Shown here in pieces: positions 26,510-40,052 of a stretch of DNA of 64,000 bases (positions are counted from its first letter, which is position 1; each line of letters opens with the position of its first letter). Below the pieces are notes generated by a model. The model was not told the origin of the DNA, ran no database searches, and worked only from the letters and a program-made list of their open reading frames with translations. Position numbers and translations under genes: made by a program. Origin of the DNA: Lucifuga dentata (Eukaryota > Chordata > Actinopteri > Ophidiiformes > Bythitidae); the NCBI GenBank assembly GCA_014773175.1, contig VXCM01001402.1, positions 62,001-126,000 of the forward strand. The letters run 5' to 3'.

Positions 26510-27616
26510 TGTGAAAACACCCTAAAACAACCTTGAGAAACTCATTGTCAAAAGAGTTAAAACACAGTTGTTTTTGTTAGTTCCTGATGAGGCTCCATCT
26601 CAACATACTGCACACGTCTCTGGATCATCTTCTGAAGTGATCTGCTGATTATGTTTATACTGCATGGCCTCTGTGCTCAGTATATAAGGTTCAATGAATC
26701 ATGTATGAGGTGTTAAAAGAGAAATATGTGCTCAGCCAGTTTCTGCAGGTCTGATTGGGAGCCATATTGCATTTTTAATTCCTCTCACATTATGCACTTC
26801 CAGGGAGAATAGCACCACTGGTGTGAAAACACACAAATACCCACACAGGCAGCAGTCATGTAGCATCAGTCTATCAATGCTGCCATGTGTCACTTTGAAT
26901 TTCGCTTTTTCATTTGCCATTAAGACTGAAAATGAAAACTTGTACTCATAACTGATAGAAAACTGGGAAAAGAATATGTAGAAATGCATTTTTAATCCTG
27001 ACTGCCACGCCTCAAGCAGATTTCCATGTCTGTCTGCTGCCTGTTCCTGGCTGTGTATCTCCTCTGTCCTGGTGCGGAAACACATTTTTCTTTCTTTCAT
27101 GCTCACAGCACATGATTTGCATTTTAAGTTATGCTCGTTTCATGATATTTCATGAGCCTGCAGGCTTCCAGGAGTTTAGTAAAGAGTAAAGAGCCTTTCA
27201 GTCTTGCAGCCTAAAGGGCTCCAGAGGCTGTTATTTTAGAAAATACACATAAAGCTCAAACATTTTTTTTAAAGGCTGCAAGTGCTTGCCATTGTCACTA
27301 ATGAAATGTAACTTCCTTTTTTTTTTTATTTTTTTTTTTTTGTAGACTGTGAGCTTTACTGTTATCATGTCAGTTTTAGTAAGAATGACAACAGTCAGTG
27401 CAAGCGAGTTGTACCCAAAATAGCTGCATCACTGTCACAACCACAATAAAAGTACTTTTCATATTGCCATATATTTAAGTTATTCACTTTATATTATTAG
27501 ACTTCTATCCTGTTATATTTCAGGAAGAGATGGAAGGAGACACATTTTAATGTACAGTATGTAAATTTTAACCTTAACTTTGTCTTCACACAGTGGTGCG
27601 ATAGAAATCAAAAATC
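26510..27616. other. Gene-free stretch
   Basis: T-rich runs occur at 27317-27341. No exon was recognised. Confidence 0.5.

Positions 27617-27617
<1 letters not shown>

Positions 27618-27657
<40 letters not shown>
27618..27657. repeat. (GT)n microsatellite
   Basis: About 20 GT units. Confidence 0.95.
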
Positions 27658-27659
<2 letters not shown>

Positions 27660-28175
27660 CTCTTGCTTGCTGCTGCTGCTTCTATCATTTTGGTTGTCAG
27701 ATAGGGCATGAAAATACATTTCATGGAGATGTGCTTCTTGTAAGAAAAGCTGGTACAGGACGGTAAATGTAAAAGTAAAATGATTCTCAGTGTATAGTAC
27801 ATGCCAACACACCATGTGTCGAACACTAACATATAAAGTTATGTATAGGTGGAAAAAATGATGGGATGGTGGTAATGATGCTATGGTTTGTGACTTTCAA
27901 GGTTTTCTTAGTTATAGAGAAAAAAAGCTCTGCACACTTCAAAGCTTAGTGACACTGTTAATTATATTCATTAGCCGTGGTCTTAGCCATAGATTAAAGT
28001 GCATGAATCAAACCAAAATGGCTATCATTTTCAAATGTCGCTCCTTTCCAGACACTTTTATCTACAGTAAATCTGCTCTACCTACAATTCCACTGTGGGA
28101 GTGTTTGATTTGTCACTTGACATGCTTGCCAGGTGGTACATTAAATCAGCGATGGATGAAGTTAAAATAGAAGGG

Positions 28176-28215
28176 TTAGGGTTATTGTACCTTTTCCAAG
28201 GTACAATAACCCTAA
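28176..28215. repeat. Perfect 18-bp hairpin
   Basis: ttagggttattgtacctt (28176-28193), a 4-base loop, then its exact reverse complement (28198-28215). It contains one TTAGGG word but no telomeric array. Confidence 0.95.
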
Positions 28216-30680
28216 TCATTATTTTAAACATACCTTCCAAATCCAGTTATAATTATTTAATATCTTTTATTTTCATTTTGCAAACCTATTAACAGATCTA
28301 CTATTACTCACCTAGACAGTTTTCTAACCTTTATCCTCCCAATCATCTTACTAGTGGAGGTCAATTATCAATAAACCTTGTGTACCATTTTATAGTTTCA
28401 AGGTAGAGGCAATGAATAAGCCTTTCTGAGCTTCTTGTTTCTCCCCACACACTTAACTGTTTTTTTTTTTTATCTTCACCTTCGAATGCATAAATTAAAC
28501 TACACTAAATCTAGCCACAGAGTAAATGTTCAATTCAGAAAAATTCTTCAGATCTTGTTGCTTTTACTTGTACCAAATGTTAATCACTTCTCATATTTTA
28601 TATTTTTTTCATGCAATCAACTTTTCATTTTCAACTGTCTTATAATGTGCTGTGCTTATCTCAGACCCAGCCTAGTTTTGCCTTGGGATTTGCAAAACTA
28701 TCAAAGCACTTTATTGTTAACATCAGCTATAGTTTCAGGACTTTAGTCTGTATCTTTAAAGACAATGCAGATGACGTCAAGCGCTGCTTTATTGTCTTTT
28801 TTTATGGAATAAGCTGATAATCTGGCTCAGTGACCGTTCTCCTTTCAAAACAAGTCAAATCCAGAGGAAAGAGTGAAAAACTGTGAGCGACAGAAAGAGA
28901 AAAACAAATGGATGAAAGGGAGAGATGTTAATTAGAATGTCAGAGACAGGAAAGCAATTTGAGACGTTCTCATTGCAGACCACAATCAGTTGTCCTGATT
29001 AATGGACTGAATTTGTTTTTCTCTCACCTCATCGTGTTTCTCTCTTAACTTCTCTCGTTTCGTCGAGAGCTCAAATAAATAATTTTTATCACAAGAGCAC
29101 TACAGCATATTAGCTCGTCCACTCAACCTACTACAGCGGGAAATGGCAGCAACTGGGGAAAACACTTTATCTCAAAAATACATTCTAACCGTCATATTTT
29201 ATATACAGAGGCACAGCAGCGGTTTCATCATACACAGTTTGTTCTTGACTTTGGTCTCATTCTCCATCATACTTACAGCTAATACAGACCAGTGGTGGGA
29301 ACTTTAACACACATTGTGCACTTTTCTTAAAAACACTTCTAAGTTGGATTTTCAGCATTGAGCTTTTAAATCAAACATACTAATGTAGTAATGTTAGTCT
29401 GATATGCTATGTTTGACTTGTGTCTGAGAAAAGAAGAAATCATACTCTTAACTCAGAATTCCTACTGGGAAAGTCGAGCAAGGTTCCTAAACCCAGAGTT
29501 CAGTATTGACGTCATTTCAATATGGCTGCTCACCGTAAACAGTAATTTCTCTATTTATAAATGCACATTTAGAAGCATTTTCTTTATATCAGTCAGCATA
29601 CAGACACAGTAACAGGTTAAACATATAATGCTACCAATGTGGGGTTATTCCTATGTTCCCCAGCTCTATTTCTGAGTTAACGGCTTCCCATTTCCAAGGT
29701 ACAATGAACAGCGCAGCATTACACCCACATGCTCACCATGCACCAATTAACCTAACTCATTATTAATGTATTACTTCCATAATGAAACCTAAGCATGGGC
29801 ATCCAGCACATCTATCGATCAATTAGACATTTCCGTAATCAATGATTTAAGCTTCAATGTTATTGTATTTCCTGATTTGCATGCAATGCTAACACAATAG
29901 ATGGAGACTCCTTGCCTTTAGCAGAAGTCCATTAACATCATTAATCCTGGATAATTTATATTCCTTTCGTCTGTAATGGTCTATCAATCAAAAATATCAA
30001 AGTGTTTTGTTATAACAGTAATCCAAGTTCAAAATATTGTTGAGTGAAGTCCGTTGTTCAGATAAAGATGTCCACATTCTCCAAGAGAAAAACAAAACTC
30101 CACTTCCTGTATGAAGAAGTTTGGATATGTCTGTTTTTGTTAGAGTACTAGCTACAAAATGAGACTATTCCTGTCATTTTTAGAGTAGTTCTGGTTGCTC
30201 GACACTCCTTAAAGTAAAAAACAAAAAAGCTCTCAATTCACAGGGCTAAAATAGTTTAGTTTAGTGCCTTGTATGACAAGACGTCACAGGCTAGCAACAA
30301 ATCAATCAGGTGGGAATTGTAGCCAATTGTCAGAGCTTCATTGTTGGCCATGCTAGAGTCAGCCCCTCAGTGTGAAATATGATTTTAGGTTTTCCCACAA
30401 CTTGCTACAGTGCAGTATAAAAATGATGATCCACAATGTTTTGAGTGATGAAAAAAATGTTTTATATTCACCAAAATGCTTTAGTATGTTTCCATAGTCA
30501 CAGGAGTGAGTAAAGTGACTAAAAATGAAAGGTTTGGGGACACATGACACCACTAAAAACTTATTCTCTCTCATAAAGTTTGGCCTAGAGGTCTTAAATT
30601 TTAGCTGACATCATTTAGAATTTATATGTTGATTTAGTTTTAATATTTTTGTTATTCAATTATGTAAAAAAAAAAAAATG
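28216..30680. other. Gene-free AT-rich stretch
   Basis: It contains a fragment (cctatgttccccagctctat, 29650-29669) shared with the foldback element at 26384-26493. No gene was recognised. Confidence 0.5.
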
Positions 30681-30685
30681 GTAAG

Positions 30686-30870
30686 AGCTGTGGTGGCCAA
30701 GTAGTAAGGCACTGGTCTTGTAAACTCAAGCTAATGGGTTCAAATCCTATTTGTGCCTCAATCTGTAACTTACCTATGATTTTGTCCTTTCTGTGTGTAG
30801 TTTGCATGTTCTGCCTATATGTACAGTAGGTGGGCTTCTTCCAGGGAGTCCACCTAAAGGATAAGTCAAA
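30686..30870 (+). mobile_element. tRNA-Thr-derived SINE fragment
   Basis: The head resembles tRNA-Thr(TGT): gcactggtcttgtaaac matches the anticodon arm, and the B box ggttcaaatcc (30737-30747) is perfect. The acceptor stem does not pair, so it is not a working tRNA gene. The downstream words tagtttgcatgttctgcc and the cttcttccaggga-like stretch resemble the body of common fish SINEs. Confidence 0.75.
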
Positions 30871-31429
30871 AGCAGAAAACTAATTTCCCCACACGGTTCA
30901 ATAAATTTTAAATTTCCTCAAGATGAAGATCCAAAAAATCAAATTTTCTCCATTCTTGACTGATGTGTTTTAGGTTGTGTTTTAGAACTTAGATATTACC
31001 ATCTGCTATAAGACTTTCAGTTTTGATATGCCAAAATAGGCTAGCTGTTGTGAAAAAAGCTATAGATATATATATATATACATATAACTTAAAGGAACAC
31101 TACAGTTATGTTGTTCCAAGAAACCTGGACCATTTTTATAGTTCTGCCTTCATTCCTATTGATTGTGATAACATTTTACTCACCAAATTTTTTAGTTGAG
31201 ATCTGGGGTCCAGCAGATGGTTCAAAACAAGCTCGTATTTTACCATCTGTTTGAAAGAGAAAACGAAGACATTAAAATTATTACCCAAACTGTCCATTGT
31301 AAATGCCCATTATCTTTCGCATAGTGACCACCTACTTCAGTTTTGACCTATTATACTTTTTCTATGCACCATATGATCATTAATGCACATTTTGGACATA
31401 CAATCTTTCCATTTCACTTAGTAAACCTG

Positions 31430-31650
31430 AGGGCACCCCGAGAGCCTATATCATCAACAATTTTATAGGCTAAAAACTTCCTCTGGATTCTGGATCCAGA
31501 ATCACCTCCAAAATTTAATCACTTCTTCCTCTTGACATTATCTATCTGCACCCCAAATTTCATCCAAAGCCATCCATAATTTTTTGCGCTATCCTACTAA
31601 CACACAAACAAACAGATAAATAACACTAGTAACCTCCATGGTGGAGGTAA
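31430..31650. repeat. Dispersed repeat ending in 'cctccatggtggaggtaa'
   Basis: The ordered words ccccaaatttcatccaaagc, ccataattttttgcgctat, aacacacaaacaaacagata and aacctccatggtggaggtaa belong to a widespread animal interspersed repeat (recalled, not searched). Confidence 0.65.
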
Positions 31651-33828
31651 GAAGTGTTTTAGATATTATTCTGTTATTCTATGGGTCAGATTTGTACACC
31701 TGCACGTTTCTACTGCGTCATGAAACTTTCTATGCTTTGAATGCATGATGGTTCCTATTTTGAGCCTGCCATTACCAGCCATAACCAGCCAACCAAAACA
31801 GCCATAAGCTCTCTGTTTATTACATTAAAGCTCCTTCTGGTTGGAGATTATTTAAGCCAAAACTCAACAACCATACAACTCCCTCATTCTTCAAAGAATG
31901 CTGTGATTTAACATGAACTAACCTGCACATTCTTTCTCCAGACCAAAGGTAAAAGCCAGATTTCAGCAGAGCCAATTATGGAATCCAGCACATCAGTTCT
32001 TATCCTTCTGATCTCCTCCCTAAAGTTTTAGCTGTCTGATTGTCGGAGAGAAAAAAAAAAAACCCCAGCAATGCTTTTCATGCTATGACAGATTTTTTTC
32101 CCCTTTAAGTTGACAATGAATTGCGGTTTTGAATGCAGATCATCTCCTCTAAATGTAAGATAACACAGCTGAGGAAGAGCAGCTACACTTAAATGCAAAA
32201 TTGGGATTCATTCAAAGGCAAATAAAAAAAAAGATATCACAGTAAAATCCTTTAATAAGCCAGCTAAAGAGCGACATTTTCAGCGCTGTGGAGGAAAACA
32301 CAACATTATACAAATCTGTATAATTTCTGAAGTTTTGATTTTTTTTTTTTTTTTTTTTAATACAGTCTCTCTTGGATGACATCAGAGCTCCTGTGCGTGT
32401 TGGTCAGTGATTTTTTGAAGGCAGATGGAGGGAGAAAGGGTAAGAAAACATAACAGACAGTGTGATTACCTGCACCTGCCATAATTTTCTTGTTTGTTTA
32501 TGCCCAGGCCCACCAGACATGAACAATAGACCTNCCCCCCATTCCTCACCTTGTAGCTGATGATTAAAGTCTCCCCTACTGCGCAAATAACCTCTCTGTC
32601 ATTTCTTTTCCTTCTCATACACTCTATCACACAAGATTTATCTTCCACTTCTTCTACCTGAACACTTGATGTCTCTAGGGGCCAGGAAAGTGAGGAAAGG
32701 AAAGATAAACACAAGCAGTTGGTGTGGATGGAGCTAGAGAAGGACCAACTGTACCTGAACTTTGGACTTTAGCCTGTAGAAATTATAGTGGTTTTGAATC
32801 AGCACTTCCACACATCACCCGAACAGACATAAGAAACTTTCAGGGTGAGATGCCACTGCTGCTGCAGCTGATATTATTCACCCAAAGTTTGTTCGACTCA
32901 CTTTGCAGCTGAGTTGTTGACTTGCAAGTAACTCATATTAACGGAACTCTCAAGTGTGTCTCGTCAGTTCACATAGTTGGAGTTACTCAGCATTTTTAGA
33001 GCAAAGAACACTTGAGAATTGAATGTAAATAGAAAAACAAATTTAAATTCTACTTACGTACAACCTAAAAAAGTGACTTCATCGCTTTACTACGATGAAA
33101 CCAGATTATGATTGTCCCTCCATCCCTGAGGAAACTGCACCTGACTCAAGTTTGTTTGTCTGAATGTTCATCCCATCTCGTATATATATTATTCAATGAC
33201 TCATGTGCTTGCACTGAGCTCAGCTTGTCTTTCCAAGGCAGCAAAAACCCTGATGTTTTCTTTGTCTGTGACCTCAGGCACAGATGGCCTCCAGGGAGCT
33301 TCAGGCTGCCACAGTCTTCCTGCCTTTATGCTTGTTAAAGTAAAATATCGAAGTCTCCAAAGAAATCTGTGCAGAATAGACAGAAGAAGAAATCTGCTGG
33401 TATAATGATATAATATGAGAAAAAATAGCAATGTAACTTGCATAGTAAGATGTTAAAAATGGAATATAGCTGTGCATTTCCATACATACTCTATACTGTA
33501 CTGTCCTGCTGTGTGTATGAGACTCAGAAGAAGGATATGAACATGCAGATGTGTATCTCCACCATATGAAATCCAATCTATATGCATAGCTATGGACTCC
33601 CAGATACACTCATCTCCTATCTCTGTCCCTCATTTATTCTCACGTGGATTCCCTCTTTCCCATGGGCTTTCCCAGGTTTCAAAGAGCCCTGCTTCCTGTC
33701 TTTAGAATTTCACCGACTCAATCCTTATTGTGACTGACATTTAAATAGGACTGGATCCAGAGAGGAGAGAGCAGAGACAGAGAGGAAATGAAGAAAAGAG
33801 TGAGAATTTAATTCTCTAAAGTATCAGA
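31651..33828. other. Gene-free stretch
   Basis: Poly-T at 32337-32359 and an N at 32534 inside a C-run. Overlapping opposite-strand frames at 33108-33609 are not convincing. Confidence 0.5.
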
Positions 33829-33898
33829 CAGATAATCAAATGTGTGTCAATATATGCTTTGTTACCAAAGTATATATTGACACACATTTGATTATCTG
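33829..33898. repeat. 33-bp near-perfect hairpin
   Basis: The left arm (33829-33861, starting cagataatcaaatgtgtgtc) and right arm (33866-33898) are reverse complements with one mismatch and a 4-base loop. If transcribed it would fold like a microRNA precursor. No flanking element ends were recognised. Confidence 0.95.
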
Positions 33899-33904
33899 TT
33901 CCTA

Positions 33905-34417
33905 TCACTACTTTAAAAACTACATGTGTGTGTCTTTCATCCCCATCTCTCCCTCTCTCCATTGGTCTTTCTTCCTGTCCATCAGCTGCAATCTATGATT
34001 AAATAACCACTAAATCGTCTTTAGAAAAGGGCTTGTGGTAATTGGATGCACTTCAGGGCAAGACAAATGAGGCAGTCAGACAGATGGCTTTCAGGAACTT
34101 AATGATGCATTTCTGATTCATTGTAATTGGCTATGGGAGGTATATACCCTAGGACGTCTGGGGGAGAAGATGGGGCTTAGCCCAATCTAGCCTTACATCC
34201 TCTGAACTCTGCACCTCCCTAGATGGTGTCATTCAAAGGTTTACAGTGACAGAAAGCTTTAAAAGGTCCCCTCGGGCTTCTACGTGTCAAATGATGGCAG
34301 CCCATCACGTATTCATGTCTCTGTTCTTTTTCTTTATTTTTGTTCTTTTTTTTCCTATTAAGTTCCATGTGTACATTAATTTTAATTTTCATTATGTCTT
34401 AGAGAAGTTACCTGCAG

Positions 34418-34481
<64 letters not shown>

Positions 34482-37400
34482 CCCTCTCTCTCTGTCTCTC
34501 AGGATGGAGTACGGGGGCAGAGGGGAGAAAGGTTTCTGAGAAGAAATGATTTATTCCTAGGCATTTTGCAGGGAACATCATGAATAAAATTCAGAGCTAA
34601 GTAAGCATTCACACACGGCTCTCTCAGTGTTTCCTCTGGTCCCTGTGGAGAGAGGAAGATGGGATGTTTCCCTTCACGGTGTGTGTACTCTTTTATCCCT
34701 CAAGTTTGTCAGGGAGGGGATTTAGCTTGTATTTTACTGCATATTTGCTTCATAATGGAAATTGTGTTCTGATCATTACTTTCTTACTTTTTCCATTAGA
34801 AAAAGAACTATTTTTCAGCTTACAACAGCAGCTATTCAAGCAAACATGGCCTTTGCCGCCTGGCAACAGTTGGCAACAGTGAGTAGACTTTTTAATTTAT
34901 GGCTACCTGCAAACTTTTAGGTGAGTTAAGGATAGATTACACTTCCACACGTTCTTTCTGAATCATATCCACTTGAATTCTTCACTCACTTCAGCTCAGC
35001 AAAGGTTTTGCTGAAGTCATGGCAATGATGGAGAGAGTTTTCTTCACAACTTTTGAACATAATAGCAAGACTCTCTCTCCGACCTTCAAAAACAAGCTGG
35101 AATATTGTGTTAGACTGAAAACATGTGATTCTTGTTGAAGTCAAAAGCTCTGACTTTTCAGAGGAAGAAAAGCCTTGATCACATGCAATCACTATAGACA
35201 ACTCTCTCCGACTTCATTGCAGCACCGGGTTTCTGTCAGTGGGCTAAATATTCATGAGAGGACATGAAATCTACTGCTTCAACATGAAGGTGAAGCTTTG
35301 AATTTCAGTGGTTTCTTCCTTTAACCCTTCTGAGGGTTGTGGATATGATCAGATTGCTTCTGTAAACCTTCACATTTGCTCTGGAGGAGGCTGAAAATGA
35401 GACACGAGAGTATATATATGTGCCACAGAAACCTGCATATTGGAGACTGAATAGCTGAAGAGACTGCCAAAAAGGATTTTAGATGCAAGTTGCACCATAT
35501 ATTCATAAAATCACAAAATCCACTGAATATTTTGTCTTGATGGCAAAAATGAAAAACTGTGCTTCCACCCAGAAAAAATTATGTTAAATGGTTTGATGTT
35601 GTGGATAATTGGCTTCCATTTTTTCTTGAATCCCTTTCTTTTTCACTGCGCTTTGTGTCACTTTATGACAACAACAATGACAACATTAGAGGACAGTTAG
35701 TGCTCTTTAAACATAAAATACTGAGTTTATCAATGAGAACTGAAGATGAAGAAAAATCCAGGCAGCCTCATCAAAGATTAAAAGAGAAAGAAAACTGCTA
35801 AAGAGAATTCACACTAGGGTTAGCTGTTGTACTTTTATGCTGTCATAGTTTATGAATGTCAACAAATAACTTCTACACCACTAAGAGACACCACAGCAGA
35901 ATTTAAAAGCTTACGAACACAAACAAGCTGAAATTGAGAAAGCTTTAGTGGCCACTTCAGAAAGGATTTTTTTTTTTTTTTTTTTTTCAGAGATGACCCT
36001 CATAGACACACCACACACACACACACAGTGCCTGTTTGTTCGCAGTGCTCAGGATGCAGTGAAACAGCCCTCAGGCATTTTGTGGTTCAGCGTCATTCTT
36101 TGGAGGATTTCCATAACACCACCCACACCTGGAGCACCCCCTCCTGTGAGCCAAACAGACTTTTTAACACTGGTTCTGTGTGACAGTACTGCAAAATGGT
36201 GTCAAATAAAACAGCAAAATGCTCATTAACAACCAGCCAGACTGTGATAAAGAGAAGACCTGTAATTTGGCTCCATTAACACCAAATCATCGCAACACAA
36301 ATAGACTGTGTAGTGATAATAGGAGGTATGATTGATAGGCTCTTAGCCTAGTGTTAAAGATAAAACCTAGACGTGTTGCAGTTGTTTTCTCATTCCAACT
36401 TGACACACTTCTGCCAACAATGCCAGGGGGGATTTTAATTTCAGTTTCATAAACGTCACTTTCATGGCTGTCCGAAAAATTCTCAACAGCTGATATGACA
36501 CTATCATCATCTAGGAAAAACTGGCTCCAGCTAAAGACTTTAAATGCATGGTGGCTTAGTTTGTCCATTCAAATGATTGCAGTTGATGTACAAAATCGCC
36601 TTAGGAATTATATTACTTCCCTTGCTCCCTTCCTCGTGTATCAGGCTCAGAACTTATCAATCAACCCTCATACTTCAATAGAATATAGGAAGTAGTACTA
36701 TTTCAAAAAATAATAATTATTACTGCTAAATTAAAGATGAACTTTTCTGTTAAAACCATCCATTTACGGTGAAGACGAGCACAATTTTTTCATCCATTGT
36801 GGATCTCAGGTCAATATGATCCAGGCTGCCCTTGTCTTCATAGCAAGTGAAGAAAAAGTCAGTTATGCATGTTTTTACAGACAGATACGGTGCAGCAGAT
36901 ACAGGAAACCTACTGCCTGACAAAGGGAACATCTCTATACTCAGTGAGATCATTAAAGTGAAGTAAAAGAGAGGAAAAGAGGAGAAATGGGTAAAAAAGA
37001 GGGAAGGAGAAAGTAGTAGATCTTGAAGGCCTTTGAGACAGGCTCAGCACTTATTGGAGAATTAATTAATGGAGCTGCTAGAACATGGAAAAAAGCAGCA
37101 GGTCCCTTGCGATTCACTCCGATATCGACACACTTCTTATTCGCTTTTACAAACATCAATGATTGTGAAGAAGAGACTTGAATATGACTGGGGATGACTC
37201 CAGACATCCTGTTACAAGAGAGAAAATCAATGTTGAATGTATAACTGTGTAAGTTTCATTACTGCTTCACACTTCCTTATCCTTTCTTTTGGATACCATG
37301 TTCATTCTCCTCTATTTTCCATCATCTTCCTTTCCTCCTCTGAAATAACTCCAGCTCACCGGTGTGTGTGTGGGCGTGCAGCAACACAGCACCTCACTGC

Positions 37401-37842
37401 TAGGACAAGAATACACACTGTTGTTCTCGGACACACCGGCTGTTGGGGGATTCGAGCATGGACAGGCTCATTAGAGGTGCTCATCGCTGTGTGGGTTTGT
37501 GTGCAAACATATTCTCACCCAGAGAATCCTCTTCCACTTAACAAAAATATAACTCAGTTTGTAATGCAGTTAAGTTAAACTCCTCTCATTAAACTGCAAA
37601 AGCCCTTAACTCTCTCTGCTAGATTTGGTTTGTTATTTATATGTCCCTGTTCTGCTGCGATGCAAAAAAATCTAAACTGTGAGCTTGCATCCGATCTAAA
37701 TAAATCCCAGTACAGGCTGTGAATACAAATATGTTGCATTCACTGTCTGAGAGATTTTTAAAATACTGTAAAAACTATATTCAGTCTTTCCCACAGGTGT
37801 AAAATACTAATTATATTTAATCAAGTATTGAGTATTGGTACT
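33905..37842. other. Gene-free stretch with simple repeats
   Basis: It holds a (CT)n microsatellite (about 34418-34500), a poly-T at 35969-35988 and short CA runs. Minus-strand frames at 36287-36568, 36750-36953 and 36953-37207 are open but unrecognised, and I do not call them genes. Confidence 0.5.
34418..34500. repeat. (CT)n microsatellite
   Basis: A long CT dinucleotide run, slightly interrupted at both ends. Confidence 0.95.
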
Positions 37843-38400
37843 TTACTTGAGTATTTACATTTTGGGAGGCACTCTTCTTGTGCTTCACTACAAGAAGCAC
37901 AATCTTTCAGAGGGAAAAACTTTACTTTTTACTCTATCTGATGGCAGTAGTTATTAATTACTTTTCAGATTTAGAACGTTTCATTCAAAACATGAGATAA
38001 GGTCATAAACTATCACTAATAATGTATTTTTTTCCTTCCTTCTTCCATCCCTCTTTTTCCTTCCTTCCCTCTTTCCTCCCTCCTTCCTTTTTTCTGTTTT
38101 CCTTGTTTGCTTTCTGTCTTCCGCTGATATGAAAACATTAATATCCTCAAGAACTGAAGATACATACAAGGTTTTTACCCAACAACAAAAGTAAACTTTA
38201 CTCTTCTTCACTATAAGTAATTATACTTTTGGTACTGAAATACATTTTACTGGCAATACAATAGTTGTTTGTTTTTACTTCAATTAAAATCTGAATGCAG
38301 GACTTTTACTTGTAGTTTATAGTATAGTAAAGTAGTTTTCCATTGTGATATTGATAGTTTTACTCATGTAAAAGTACTTGAATGCTTCTTCCGTCATTGT
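37843..38400. repeat. 'Acttgagta' repeat interrupted by a (TTCC)n tract
   Basis: Words such as ggtactttacttgagta at the left and the reverse complement of 'aagtaaaagtcctgcattca' at the right belong to a common fish repeat. Between them, 38033-38108 is an imperfect TTCC/CCTT microsatellite. Confidence 0.6.
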
Positions 38401-39837
38401 TCTTTCTAGGTTTTTTGTTTGTTTGTTTTGCCTGAGCTGAAAATCATCCTGGCGCCCAATGTAAGCAAAATGTATAATGTATAAACCAAATATATTCAGC
38501 ATAAACACCTGCATGAAGTGTTGCAAATAATTCAGTAACAGTCTGCTGCTGGGATCAGTACATGCTAAGGATGTTATGCAAATAATATACTGCGAAAGCC
38601 ATTCAATGTGTAGGAAATGAGTAACTTTTAATTGCGACTTTTCAAAACAACTCTCACTGTAAATGCTGAACATAAGGAGGGTAGATCGATGTTAACACTG
38701 AAACATCTGAAGCACCAACCAACCAAGATTTGAGCTGCTTTATGTGACTGAACGGGAAACAGATGGTTACCAGTTGTGAAAACTAAAGCTGCTGTATTTT
38801 GTTATTTTGTATGACTTGCTGCGACCTCACTGAACACGTTTGTATGTTTGTGAACACTCCAGTATGTCAGAACGTTCTGTCATTGCTTTTTTTTTTTTTA
38901 ACAGGCAGATTTCCTCAGAGCTATTCTATATGAAGCTACTGACAACTTATGAACAAGTGTGCATGTGTGCATGTGCATGTGTGTGTGTGCATGTGTGTGT
39001 GTTGAGTATGTGTGTATGAATCTCTCAAATCTCTCAAGAATTTTTGTGCAAGGCTCATTTGCAGTGCACATTAGCCGAAATCCTCTTGTGTTTCTACTAA
39101 TTTTCCTCAATTTGTCTCCATTAACATTTATCTGAGAGGCATTTCAGAGTTCAAAATTCACAACAATTCAAAAATATTCATTACAGAGGTTGGGTTTGTG
39201 TGTGCGTGTGTGTGTTGGAGGATGGTGGGTGGGTTGCATCTGAAGAGATCGTGGAATTCTCCCTGTGCAGCAGAGAAGAAACACCCAGGTATTTGATCAA
39301 ATGCCAGTTGCAAAGCTTCACTCATGCTGATACAGACTGAAAAGGCAGCAGGAGAACTGCAGAAACGCTCCTGGCAGGAGCATTAACTCGACTTGAAATG
39401 CATTTGTTTCACATCACTACAGGGATAAATCCTTTTCATCTGGAGATCATCCATTTACAGTATTATTTTATAGCACAAACCAGAATATTTATTTGAGGAA
39501 ACCCACTGAAAATGTCAATTCTTTTAGATTTAATAAAAAGCTTATTGCCACCACATTTGCTGTTATACAGGACTCAGTAAATTTGCAACGAAGAATCAAT
39601 AGAAAGTAATTCTTTATTGTACCTCAAAGAACAACGGTGAAAATAGCTACAGTCCATCAGCGATAATCCTGCACAGTTACGCTCTTTACCCTCTTGTGCA
39701 AAGTTAGAGATGAATAGTCAATGGAACTGCAGAGCAAATTGTAAGCACAAAGAAATCAATGACGCAGATGAGGAGGGAAGAATGCACCCAACTTCAGGCT
39801 TATTTTGCTTTTGTGCTTGTAATGGTATAGACAAACT
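38401..39837. other. Gene-free stretch
   Basis: An alternating purine-pyrimidine GT/GCAT tract lies at 38957-39003. No exon was recognised. Confidence 0.5.
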
Positions 39838-40052
39838 CCTCTCCTCCCTTCACCTCACCTCTCCTCATCACTCCTCACCCCATCACTCTTCTTCTCACAC
39901 CATCTCTCATCTCCTCACCTCGCCTCTCCTCACCTTTTCTCACCCCCTCACTTCTCTCCTCTCCTCACCTCTCTTCACCCCATCACTCCTCTCCTCATCA
40001 ATCCTCACCCCATCACTTTTCTCCTCACCTCTCCTCTCCTCACCTCTTCTCT
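39838..40052. repeat. Pyrimidine-rich minisatellite
   Basis: About 215 bp of almost pure C/T on the plus strand, built from variants of ctcctcacctctcctcaccc / ccatcact units. It produces a false Ser/Leu/Pro-rich frame. Confidence 0.9.

Noticed and set aside
28176..28215. Possible interstitial telomere sequence
   Set aside because: Only one TTAGGG word is present and there is no tandem array.
30690..30762. tRNA-Thr(TGT)-like sequence
   Set aside because: The anticodon arm and B box are good, but the acceptor and D stems do not pair and SINE body sequence follows. It is a SINE head, not a tRNA gene.
36287..37207. Three consecutive minus-strand open frames
   Set aside because: I considered them as exons of one gene, but the phases and splice borders could not be joined and no family was recognised.
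39836..40052. CRISPR-like array of short repeats
   Set aside because: The units are irregular, have no unique spacers and are pyrimidine-only. It is a minisatellite in a vertebrate genome.
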